Assembly: GCF_040054535.1 (NCBI RefSeq)
Contig: NC_090781.1
Span: forward strand, 14,994,982 to 15,058,981
Reading direction: 5' to 3'
Origin: Antennarius striatus
Taxonomy: Eukaryota > Chordata > Actinopteri > Lophiiformes > Antennariidae
DNA: 64,000 nucleotides
The stretch's first letter is position 1; every line of letters begins with the position of its first letter. Both the position numbers and the translations under genes were made by a program. This document shows, piece after piece, positions 34,001-44,628 of the stretch. Under the pieces are notes generated by a model. That model was not told where the DNA came from. It saw only the letters and a program-made list of their open reading frames with translations, and searched no databases.

Positions 34001-37000
34001 CTCTGCAAAAACCAGCATGGCGTCCAACTTCTCTGCAGTTTCCCACATGAAACCCTGCAGAGAAAATTATAAGTGTTGAATTAGACAGAGGATCATGTGA
34101 AGTCCAATTACAATATACCAGATGGGATATTTACAGTATTGTTGCAGAACCAGGTGATGTCGCCTTCATTGCCAGTGTAAAACAAAATGGGTCCTCCAGG
34201 CTGCTTCCAGTGTTTGTCAGCTATAAGGTATCTCTGTCTGAAAGTGCCATCCTCTATGAATCCAAAATGATCAATCTGTAAAAGATTTGTAAATTATTTA
34301 TTCAATATATAGCATTTGAAGCAATGGAGTCTACATAGACTACCTGTGATGGGAGGAAGTGGAAATTTCTCAAGCTGCATTCCAAGGTAATGAGCGAGGT
34401 ATTTCAATTTTGTTCTTAAAATGCTGTTACCAGTTTAAGGGATGTCACATTAGTTTCGTTTGATGACCTTTGACCTTTTCATGAAATGTCTAGCATCTTC
34501 CCCCTTTATAGCTATTGTTTCCTTTGGACTTTATTTAAACTTTATTTAAATAATCTTAATCTTTATTTAAATTTGATTTAAATAAAGTGCCTGTGGTCTT
34601 TATTTAACCAGCAATTCTGCTGGTTTTTGCAGAATTGCTGGTTTGCTTTAACAAAAGCAAACCGACTTTGCTCCAACGTTATCGAAAGCTGGAGCAAACC
34701 ACAACTTAGCAGAGAAAACAACCACATGAGGCTTCCAACTGTCCTGCACTTGAAACAGCCTGAACACTTCATACAAAATGTTGTCCAGTTTTTTCCCCCT
34801 CCTCTCTCACTTCACTCTTTAGTGGATACAAAAGAGGCAGCAATTTTATGACCCACTGACAGTAAAAAGATTCTGGGACCTCAATATGTTCATTCAAACC
34901 TTGGCTCCTTTGCTCTTGGCAGTTCTTTTAAGTGTGGGGAGACCTAGAGGCAGTTTAAAGGAAAAGTCCAGTTCAGCAGCAACATCTCAGTATCAGTCTC
35001 AGTGGCGTCGGCCGCCCGAGACATAAAGACAGGCCTGCGTGGAAAACAGTCCAGTTTCCTTCCTATTTTAAAAACATTTTAATTGCTTGCTATATGTTAT
35101 GTGTCATTTCTTAAAACTAGAGGAATACAAAGTCTACAGTTCTTAAAATCCGAACCTTTTCTTCAATATGCATTTGCACTGGGATTAAAATGTCAGAACT
35201 AAATGACTATATATAATATTAAACAGATAAATTGCTCTGCCAGAAGGATTCCTTGTGAGTATTTATCGAACACACATCCTGTATGAACAACCCAAACTTG
35301 ACATGAGACCACTGTCATTACTGATCCACACCCTTTTATTTAGCGCCACTGTGTGGTTAGCGCAGGAAGTCCAGGAGCAGATTTTTTTTCTGCTAAAATT
35401 CACTTCTCAAGTTGCTCAGGTACTGAACTAGTGTGTCTATTGTTGCAAATACAAGGAAAAATATTTCAGATGTTCAGGTTAGGTTCCAGCAAACGGATCC
35501 ATGAGGGAAACAACCAGAGCACCAACTCCACTTAACTACCTCAGTTCATTTAGAGGACACTAAAGGACACTTCCATTCATTGTCTGGAGGCAAAAGGATT
35601 TCCTTTGGACAACTGCTGGATCACTCAGCGCTCCTCTCACAGCAGCTTAACCTACAGAAACGGCAGAGGAGGGTTTGCGTGGTTGATGATTTGAAAAACA
35701 GCAGACTTGCCAACAGATAAGGGACGCATAACCGGGATTGCATTTGTTGTACTTGTTGACAAGTACGATAAATATTGACCCTTCTCACACCCACCAAAGA
35801 AAACACAGTGGACAAGACAATGAACATCAGAGGGAAGGAAATGCTCCTCATCATCTTGTCAGCATGCCTGATTAGGAAGGATGCCGTGGGCTTCCAGGTG
35901 TGGAGCACTGTCTCAGGTCCAAAGTCTGTTCAGCACAGATACACGGTAAACAGCCTGGAAATATCATCCTGTAACGCTTCATTGTTGATGACTCCAATAC
36001 TTGTTTTATCAACTGATCAGTTCGGTCTTTAGAATGTCTAAAAAAAAATATATATTTTTTTTTTAAATACTCTTTTAGGGAGACATGTTGTAACCACAAT
36101 GGGATGTCTTGTTTTGTTGGAACAATTGTCCAATGTAAAAATATATTTAATTTAGTTAAAATTAATACAAGGGAATACAAACCAAGGGAACACAAACAGA
36201 ACACTTGAGAGTTTAAAACTATCAAATATTTGACATTTTTGCTTAAGTAACAAGAACTGTCAATTAATTATCAAAAATAGGTGCAACCCACAAACTTTAG
36301 CATTTGAAAAAATGCTTGATCCTTATTTTAAGTGGGTTGTCATTTCTCGGAGTCAATAGTCAAGTCTTGGCATTGTTTGTAAAATCTCCAACATTTATTT
36401 AGAAATACATTTCAAAGGGTTAACTGACTTTCAAGCTTAAGGGTTAATAATAAAAAAAACTGATGCTGTAAGTGTGCTGATTCAAAAAATGAAAGTGACT
36501 TCCTCTCTTTCTCTGAAACCCTGTAAAGCCTTCAAATTAAAAATCACAACACCTTAGGACATGAAAAATATAAATAAAATGACAGGTGTTATGTTATTCT
36601 CTACATGTCGCATTTACCTTTTAAAAACTTTTAACTCAGAAAGAGGAGCACAGACGCAACTGACACTCTTGTGACTGTATGAGTCTGGTTCTCATTGGAC
36701 AAAATATAGAGCTGCTTGCATTCCACCACATGCTCTCAATCTGCTATCTGTAAATGGCAAGAGTAAAGCCTGGATGGAAATCTCTATACAGCCCAGAGAT
36801 AAAGCATTTCACATTCACTGGGCCCTGGAGACCTTTTTGGGCAGGGAGCCAGGAGGGACAGTTGCAGTCATTTGTGATGGTTCTCTCTTAACTACAGGAA
36901 GAAAGAGGGAAACACCCATTGTCTGCATACACAACAAATTAACAACTTATACAGATTTATGAAATTTGAGAAGCTTAGACAGCGTCTGTGGTCCATAAAT

Positions 37001-37424
37001 GAGTAAACAGCAAACCTTTCTTTCCAGAAACGATTGCTGATATTTATCTGCTCATACTTACTGTGGTGTTAATTTATCTGGTCAAACATGGAGATTACTT
37101 ACTTTTTTTTTTCGGTGCCTACATTTAAATATTGTCCAGCACAAATTCAAAAGTGGAGAAAATGAAGTGAAAGAGGAAGTAACAATTTAAAAAAAAAAAA
37201 AAAACCAACAGACACGTCCACAGATGGATAAACTGCATATAGAAAAGTTTTTTTTAACTCACCTTCTGGTCAAAATAAAATGTTTTATAGCTGATGAGGA
37301 CGTCATCGCGGTCAGGTGACCTGTGAAGTCTGCTGAAAAGTTGCGATCTAAGGGCGATCACGTGTAAACAGCTAAAAAAAACCCACAATATACATTTAGC
37401 TGCAGCTTTGTTCAAAACCTCCAT
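28032..37424 (-). CDS. prcp: Lysosomal Pro-X carboxypeptidase (prolylcarboxypeptidase)
   Basis: Serine peptidase of family S28 that removes a C-terminal residue following proline, for example from angiotensin II/III and alpha-MSH. It acts in lysosomes and at the cell surface. Nine coding exons on the minus strand: 37424-37263, 34275-34135, 34054-33953, 33597-33416, 32979-32822, 31641-31469, 29799-29632, 29530-29343 and 28260-28032. All have GT-AG borders and phases that close to 1503 bases (500 aa; human 496). I chose the start [10 protein letters not shown] because it gives a signal peptide with hydrophobic core [15 protein letters not shown]. An upstream in-frame ATG at 37457 would add 11 residues. 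The catalytic triad is visible: Ser177 in GGSYGGM, Asp430 in GGLDPW and His455 in GAHHLDL. N-glycosylation sequons occur in YYNYTG and CLNTSQ. The gene looks intact. Intron 1 is the longest, at about 3 kb. Confidence 0.96.
28522..29123. mobile_element. Non-autonomous DNA transposon (MITE), pogo/Tigger-like ends
   Basis: Lies in the last intron of prcp. The terminal inverted repeats begin CAGTCAAACCTCAGTTTTC on the left and, read inwards from the right, CAGTCAACCCTCGGTTTTC. The element is flanked by TA on both sides (28520-28521 and 29124-29125), as expected for a Tc1/mariner-superfamily TA duplication. The interior is two tandem copies of a unit of about 190 bp (about 28578-28770 and 28771-28960) with few differences. 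There is no transposase frame, so it was mobilised in trans. Assignment to the pogo/Tigger branch rests on the terminal sequence style and is less certain than the MITE call. Confidence 0.8.
31106..31150. repeat. (AAAAG)n microsatellite
   Basis: Roughly nine tandem AAAAG units inside prcp intron 6. It is a simple repeat with no coding content. Confidence 0.9.
34561..34698. repeat. Cluster of four adjacent perfect inverted repeats
   Basis: In prcp intron 1. The arms are CTTTATTTAAAT at 34561-34572 with its complement at 34576-34587; ACCAGCAATTCTGC at 34607-34620 with 34629-34642; GGTTTGCTTT at 34640-34649 with 34654-34663; and TTTGCTCCA at 34667-34675 with 34690-34698. All arms are perfect, with loops of 3, 8, 4 and 14 bases. 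No known element was recognised. Confidence 0.85.
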
Positions 37425-37499
37425 CCTGACTCCAACCTTGATTAAAACTGCTGTCAACCTAAAAACATCACAACATCTGGATCTTCACCACATCACAGT

Positions 37500-37870
37500 G
37501 CTTCATCTCAATCTGTGCGCAGTGGGCGGACCTGTCCCGTACGAGACAGGAAGTGAGAATCACTTGTCAGCAAATCCAGAGACGCGCTGTTGTCAGTCTA
37601 AATTTAGGGGGAGAGGCGGTCCGCACCTCGACGGGAAACTCCGCGTTCAATGCCTTCCCGATACTTTGACAACTTTATTTTCATTTTACTGTCAGGGTAT
37701 AAACCATGTTCTCTGTACGAAGCCACCCGCTCACTGCAGCAATGTTATGTTTGGATTCAAACGTAATTTGTTGTACACGAGCGTTGTTGTTGCTATCTGT
37801 TGCTAATACAGTGTAAAGAAAGTTAAACCGGAAGTATATACCGGAAGCGGTACTATACGATTATGTCACG
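37500..37870. promoter_or_regulatory. Likely prcp promoter region with ETS motifs
   Basis: This stretch, 75-450 bases upstream of the prcp start codon, is more GC/CpG-rich than its surroundings. It holds two ETS-type cores, CCGGAAGT at 37828-37835 and CCGGAAGC at 37841-37848. No TATA box was seen at a convincing spacing, which suits a housekeeping promoter. Confidence 0.45.
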
Positions 37871-38029
37871 GGTTCAAAATTTTAAGACGTTTAAATCAGA
37901 TTGTCGATCAGCTGCCTGTGGGTTTTGAGATATTTATTTTGAAAAACACGACCAGGAAGTGGAAGAATATTACTGTGTCTGCATTTGATACGACTATGAC
38001 TAATTTAATTTGACAGTTCCTCGTCATGA

Positions 38030-38043
38030 CCGCCAGGGGGCAG
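38030..38043 (+). promoter_or_regulatory. Candidate CTCF site
   Basis: CCGCCAGGGGGCAG differs at one position from the CTCF core consensus CCASYAGRKGGCRS. It sits about 600 bases upstream of the prcp start codon, between prcp and the rab30 3' end, where it could separate the two transcription units. Confidence 0.55.
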
Positions 38044-38049
38044 AAATCA

Positions 38050-40401
38050 CCTGTGATCCTGATCACGGTAAATCAAGGTAAGCAACAGCTACCAGGACTG
38101 GGCAAAAGAGAATGTTTGTTTTAACCTTGGTCCTTTTCAAGTTTGTTTGTGTGAATACTTGGTCAAAAGAATGGTTAACCGGTGTGTGTTTTTCAACGTC
38201 ACAAATGTATACAATCATCCTGAGGTAATGGTGAAACCAGTTTTGTACGACAATTGTAAATCCCATATACTTCTCATATTTTTTGAACATCTGACATTTG
38301 TCTGGAGTGTACCTTCATCCACACGGTGCATGAAAGACTTTTTTTGCCTTTGAAATTTTCAATGGCTTTTTTCTTTGACCCCCCCACCGGCCAGGTCGGT
38401 GAACTACAAGACTGAACACAGGGTGTCGACTGACATCAATTCAACCAATATGGCAAAAGAACTGTTTCCGTTATACGTTCAAAATAAAATGTTTTAAAAA
38501 TCGGATTATATTCAAGTTATGCAACATTAACCCCGCATGCGCGTTAAATTAGGAATAATTTACATAATAAAACTCAGGCCATCACATAGTGGCGTGATCT
38601 ACTAATTCTCCTGATTTCTGTTTTTGTGTGCATCTCATATCCAGTTCTATTTAATATTTAAAAGAACCGAACATAAATGAGAAACAAGGGCAACCTGAAA
38701 AGATGCGTATGAATTCAAAATTCAAGTAATGCATAGCCCTTTGCATTTTAAAAAAAAACCCCACAACTTTGGTTGGTTTTACTTGTGAAATTTGATTCGA
38801 AGATGTGACATTTTAGTATGAGATACACACAAAAACAGGCGGTGTGCCATTATATTTACAGCACTCAACCAAATCGTAGAACACTGGATCCTAAACACAT
38901 CAGGTATTTCTGTGAATTTGTGCATAATTTCTAAATACTATCTTCTGCATGTGAGAAGCCTGTGTCCTTTTTCTTGAACTGGGTGCAGAGATCATCTCTG
39001 AACAACGTGACGAATACAAGACATTTAGTCAGATTATTTAATGTTATACAGAGTATTTTAAGGATTGTTTTGTGCACATAAAGAAGCATATGATCCCAAT
39101 AGTGTTTTTCTTTGTATTTATCATACTGTGTTGACAAATAAAGGCAAATTATTAACAATAATTAACTGCCATTAAATCTAAGGTAAAAAGCAAAATAAAA
39201 TGCTGGCCAGTACAAAAGGATTACTGAAAATAAAGTTATAAAATCAAAGTGCCAAAAATGTACTACAAGTCTGTACGACAAAAGACACAATCTTACATTA
39301 AGTGTGCAGTATATGGCATTGTGCAATACAGTACATTACAGTTATGGCAAATATATGAAAGTTTAATGCTACAAATTATGTCAAAACATGCTAGATAATT
39401 TTAAAAAAGAGTTCACAATAAAAGCATATGATGCATAAGAAGTCATATATGAAACTACATGAACATACCCCTTCGAACAGATTAGAAGTGATACAATTTC
39501 ATGGTTAGGCAGCAACAACAAAGGCAGAAATATTTACGTCTATTGAAAAAAAAAAAAGCAGGTGACAGTAAAAAATAAATTAATCAATTAGACTGTTTAG
39601 AATTTCTACTGACAACATGAGCCTTCCAAACCGCAGCATATTATATCAACCAACTAACGGTAAGCACTTCAAGTAACCTAAAGAAAATAACGGTAGTCAC
39701 AAAATACTTTTTCAATGTTGTGTTTATGCTTGTGTTTCAGTTTGTGTTGTCTGGCATAAAACATATTTCAGCAGCAAGTAAGAATCTTTCAATGAGAACA
39801 AATATTTCACAGTATGTAAAGACGGGTGCAAATAACTCAGAAATCAGATTAAGAAATTAAATAAAACTGTATGCCATTCTAAGAGCAGTGTACTTAGTGA
39901 GAAATGAAGGGTTAAGCAACAGATTTTTGGGTTACGCCTGCCACTTGATCAGACCTGGTAATCTTAAAAACATAGTGTATGTAAACATATTGTTACAGTT
40001 TACTGACAGTGGTGATGACTCTTGTTGTCAGTTGTTTACAATCTGTAACAAAACACCTGTAGAACTCTATACTTGTGTAATACTGCTGGTGAAGGTTGAT
40101 CTTGAATGAAAATGGATCATTAAGCCCAAACAGAGAAAATCTGCAATTTCAATATGAAGTGGGACCAATTGAGCTGTACTCAGATTCCACGTCCAACTTT
40201 ATATCCTGTTGCATTAAATGGCAGACTCTTAAAACGTTTCTTCCAGGAAGGCCAAAACTGAAGTTGACTAACTTCCTTGTACAGCTTAAAAAGGCATGAC
40301 TAGGAAATAAAAGACTAAGAAGTGGCATTATGCCATCTTAGAAGGACGGAGGAATTAGTGTTCAGCCAATGGCGACTGAGTGACCACAGCCTGAGCTCTC
40401 A
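38050..40401. other. prcp-rab30 intergenic DNA and probable long rab30 3' UTR
   Basis: No protein-coding exon was recognised. The right part directly follows the rab30 stop codon on its strand and is AT-rich with several AATAAA-type hexamers on the minus strand, as expected for a long 3' UTR. In human, DDIAS lies between PRCP and RAB30; nothing resembling it was seen here. Confidence 0.5.
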
Positions 40402-41618
40402 CTAATTGATGTTGCAGCAGTTCAAATAACTGATGGTTTTACCCTCACCGGGCATCGGAGCAGTGTCATTGTTATCCAGCTTGTTCTGCTTGGCCCCTCG
40501 GATCAGCTGACAGGCCAGGTCGAGAAAAAGTTTCTCAACATTGTCAGACTCTTTGGCGGAGGTCTCCAGATACAGCATACTCTGAGCCTCAGCAAAGTCT
40601 TCAGCCCTCTGTCGGAGAACCTCTCTCTTCTCAGCCAAATCTATTTTATTACCTGTGAGAAAAATAGTGAACATCATCCGTCAACACAACATGTAAGAAT
40701 GGGGCTTCTTACATCACAATCTGAACAGCAGTTCATGTGTGGGTGTAGATGAGATGGGTATGGGATAGATGGAAGCAAAGACAGCGTGGGAGTTTTTTAA
40801 TCCAGACCACAAAAAAAAAAAAGATTCTTTCTCTGAGACATGAGTAAGATTTTAGAGAAATCAAACAATAACATGGCCAAAATGGCATTTTTCTTTAGAA
40901 AACTATCCAGCTTTGGGTGAATCACACTCATATTTAAATGTGCTTCGCAAAGGAAACCTGTTCCAGTACAACATGATGCACACCGATATTTAAAGTTCTC
41001 TCACAATGACTCTGCTGATAATAGAGGCCCATAAATTATGAAGGCACAAAGTAAAGCTTCTTACCGACTAATATAGTCACCACTTCGTTGTTAGCATACT
41101 GCTCAATCTCCCTCAGCCACTCCGGAAGGCACCTGAAGGAGTCCTCACAGGTAATGTCATAAGTAAGAATGAGGGCATTGGCACTACGGTAATAACTCTG
41201 AGTAATGGAGCGAAATCTCTCCTGTCCAGCTGTGTCCCATATCTGCAGCTGGAAAACATAATTGATGAAATGAGCAACTTTCTATCCAAGCTACTATAAA
41301 AAAGAAAGCATTTGATTTTGTGTATAGTAAAAATATATGTGTGTGTACCTTGACCTTCTCCCCGTTTAGTTCAACTGTTTTGATCATGAAATCTACTCCA
41401 ATAGTTGCCCCTTGTCCAGGTGGAAAAAGGCCCTAAAATAATTTTTTTTAAAAACAGAAAATGTAATGCAGTCTAAAAATCTATAATATTAATTTCTACA
41501 GTGATATGCTCAGACTTTTACAAACCTGAGTAAAGCGCCGGACGAGACATGTCTTCCCAACTCCTGCATTTCCTATGAGAACTATTTTGAACAGGTAGTC
41601 ATAATCTTCCATACTCAT
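40402..41618 (-). CDS. rab30: Ras-related GTPase Rab30
   Basis: Small GTPase of the Rab family, known to act at the Golgi. Four coding exons on the minus strand: 41618-41526, 41432-41349, 41248-41065 and 40652-40402, totalling 612 bases for 203 residues, the same length as human RAB30. All nucleotide-binding boxes are visible: P-loop GNAGVGKT, switch I region [15 protein letters not shown], the NKID box and ETSAK. The first and last residues are [11 protein letters not shown] and SYLNCCNIN. The adjacent cysteines near the C-terminus are the geranylgeranylation site, as in the human CCNFN ending. The start MSM was chosen by match to the family. The gene looks intact, and its order after prcp matches human 11q14. 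Confidence 0.96.
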
Positions 41619-43615
41619 GCTAAACTGTGAAGAATAGAGGAAAAAAAGAGTTGAGTGATTCAAGTGTATCAAACACTTTAATGTACAATGCTTTTATTTG
41701 TCTCCAGTACATGATGCCAATTTGGGTATTTTTATATCTTCAAAGCAAGAAAATTGTCAAGGCAACTACCAAACTGATGTGAAAGTGACTAAAGCCAGAC
41801 ATAACATGACCTGTTTGGATGATCACTGTGTTGCTTGTTTTAATATAACATTAAATATTGATATCAACACATTGAACTTTTTCTATGACGTTCCATCATT
41901 AGGGCTTATGCCGATGTCAATATCAAGAACAACAATATCCACTGACATTGTGTTGCTGTTTCACTTCTCCACTGCATTTCCCCATTTTTACATCCTATAT
42001 TTGCGCACAATAACAACATTTTTGACAATCATAAAGGCCTTGCGTCACTCTGGACTACAAACACTGTCATGGTGACTGATCAGTAGAATTAGGAAGACTT
42101 GTAGCTAACAGGTCTCTGTTTCTATTGTCGCTGTGGACAAATGGCCCACATGTGGACCATAAGAATCCCGATTTCCGCCACCATCATCGTGGATTGGATT
42201 TGACACCTGCCTGAAGATAACATGTTGACTACAATGTGATTCACGCCTAAACTAACTGATCACAGAGCTGATCTTAAGAATATTACAGCTGGAATCGATG
42301 ATGTAGAAATGAAAATACTCCCATGTTATATTTTTTCACCGTGTATCTGATCTCTTTGGAAACACTGTTGAATGCAGCATAAACTTAATCCGAGTCAACA
42401 CAACACCTCCTCTCATTTATGTTTCATTCCCTGCCGGAGTTGATCAGCTTTAGGGCGCAGCTAGCAGTAGCGAGTAGCAGCTAGCGGCTGACTCTAGCCA
42501 TTTTGGTACTAGTCTGCAGATGCAAGAGAGGAAAAATCAAAATCCGCCCTGCGTATCGTCCCTGCAAAAAGGTAAGACTTACCCAAAACACGAGGGTGTC
42601 CCGGACTTACAAACACTTGGTATGCATCGGTCACCTCATCAAACAGGCTAATGCACTGCTGGGCAGGGCAGAATTCCTCACTGTGTATCCTCAGCAGCAG
42701 CTGAAGGAGAAGACTGCATGGATGATGTCATCAGCTCCGACCATTGGAACTCAGAGGCTTCTGCACATCCGAGGAACTGCCGCTGCTTTTATTCCACTGC
42801 GTCTCAACCCTTGGCTCTAGAAACGTGTGTATCTCAGTTTCATTTCGCAATGCAATGACGAATAGGCTCATAACTGATCAATCCAATTGTTGATGATCAT
42901 GCATAACATGATCGAATTGAGTTCGATATAGGGTACATGATTTATACATGATCGAACTCAGCAATACATAAAAATAAACTTGAGAATAGAATGGAATTAA
43001 ATAAATATTGAGTTGTGTGTAATTAAGGAATCCAATGAGGCACCAAGAACATTATGTACAGTATATAACCAATGTATATGTCAACACCAGTGTCCATGAA
43101 CTACTTTGTTAAGTTACTGATTTTATCACCATATATTCTCTTTCTTACTCGTTAATGTGATTATTGTGTTATATATTATTGTATATGGAATAGGTCTACT
43201 GGTAATTTTCGCTTCGTGATTTTTGTTTGTTCTCATTAAAAACAGAAAAACATAAATAAATCCATTTTCTAATTTTCACTCCGGTTTGGACTTCAAAGAA
43301 GGAAAATGTTCTGTATCTTAATTCTGGATTTCTATTTTAAAACAAAAAAAATAAAATGACCATTCATTTTTCTGTAACTGTTTCTGAGACAAAGATCGAT
43401 CTGTCATTTTGCCACCATAATAAACAAAATACACTGTACAGTAGTAAATTTGTCATCGGACTTTGGTTGCTAGGAAAGATTGTGCGGAACGACGTGACGT
43501 GTCACAGCAGTCCACCGGACGTTGTACTCGGTTGCACGAAATGTCCTTGACTTCCTCCGAGATTTGTTCCCGATAGGTCATCAATATTTCTTAAACGAAA
43601 GCGCATTTTCTCGCC
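41619..43615. other. rab30-ndufc2 head-to-head intergenic region
   Basis: The two genes diverge from here. Around 42420-42590 lies a GC-richer patch with GCCATTTTGG (CCAAAATGGC, YY1-like, on the rab30 strand) at 42497-42506. It also has a palindromic stretch that offers a donor-like GTAAG on both strands near 42571-42583, which may mark untranslated first exons. Near 43470-43560, CpG-containing sequence with ACGTGACGTGTCA-type motifs probably contains the ndufc2 promoter. Exact transcription starts cannot be read. Confidence 0.45.
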
Positions 43616-44628
43616 ATGGGGATCATTCCAGACGAGGGAAAAGGTATCCCTCCTCCCAACCTCGTTAACAAGGACTCGACGTGGTTTTCGTTCTTAGGTT
43701 GGTGCACCGCGCTGATTCATAATGGATTAAACCACAGGCCGGTGCTAAAAGCAGGTTAGCATGTTTGTTGTTATCCAACTAGCTTGACATGTATGTGTGC
43801 TGTCCTCTCAGTATCATGCTAATCACAATGAAATGAGTCGCAAATGATAAAATCTGCCGTGAAACGTTGTTGAATGCGTCTGATTCAACCCTTTGACACA
43901 TGTTCGTTTTTTCAAAGTATAAGTCTGGTTCTGCAGACTGAAGCCAATAGTTATGCCCTCGGTCCTATTTTTAATGTTTTTACAAAAAAAAAACTAATAA
44001 CTGTTCTCTTGTAGGTGTTCATCGGCAGGTCTTGCTGGCAACCATTGGTTGGTTCGTTGGTTATCACTTTTCAAAATATGCAAAGTACAAGTACGCCAAA
44101 TTTGATCAGGAAATGAATGAGTACGTCAGACTCCATCCCAACGAATTTCAGGAAAAGGGTAAGTGAATTGAAAGACAGACTCCAACAACATTGCTATTCC
44201 AAAAGATATTAGTTATAAATTTAAAACAAGTTTACACTGCCATTTTAATCCAGATTGGAAATCCAAAATTAATCAAATCTGGAAGCAGGGGATAATGAGT
44301 TAGCTTTGTGGAATATTAATGGAATTACATTGGATAACAGTGATGTTTTATTCAAGTCAGAGGTACAATTGATAATAGAAACAACTGCACTGACCTAATA
44401 TTTTTAATACAAGCATGTATTACTCCACACACGTTTCATTATGCGTGTAACCCTTCTCAATGTGTTTTAAGACAGACCAGAATTTTAGAACCACAATATG
44501 TCTCCACAAACAAATTTTTAACATGGTGGCCCTTGTATGTGTTTGTCACAAAGTGTTTCTGATGTCTTATCTCACCAGAAAAAAAGACATTTGCAGAAAT
44601 CATCGAGCCATTCCATCCTGTACGCTAA
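43616..44628 (+). CDS. ndufc2: NADH dehydrogenase [ubiquinone] 1 subunit C2 (complex I accessory subunit)
   Basis: Accessory, membrane-anchored subunit of mitochondrial complex I (B14.5b), not catalytic but needed for assembly. Three exons: 43616-43754, 44015-44158 and 44579-44628, together 333 bases for 110 residues (human 119). The start is MGIIPDEGKGIPPPNLVNK. Two hydrophobic segments follow, one around WFSFLGWCTALIHNGL and one around GVHRQVLLATIGWFVGYHF. The charged C-terminal part contains EYVRLHPNEF and ends EPFHPVR, closely matching the mammalian [25 protein letters not shown] pattern. The exon 3 acceptor runs into a poly-A tract, so its first bases are less certain by inspection, but the phase fits. 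A polyadenylation hexamer follows at 44750. The 3' end faces thrsp, as in human. Confidence 0.93.

Noticed and set aside
37408-37806. 132-residue plus-strand frame opposite prcp exon 1
   Set aside because: It overlaps the prcp first exon and promoter on the other strand, and its composition and content match no family.
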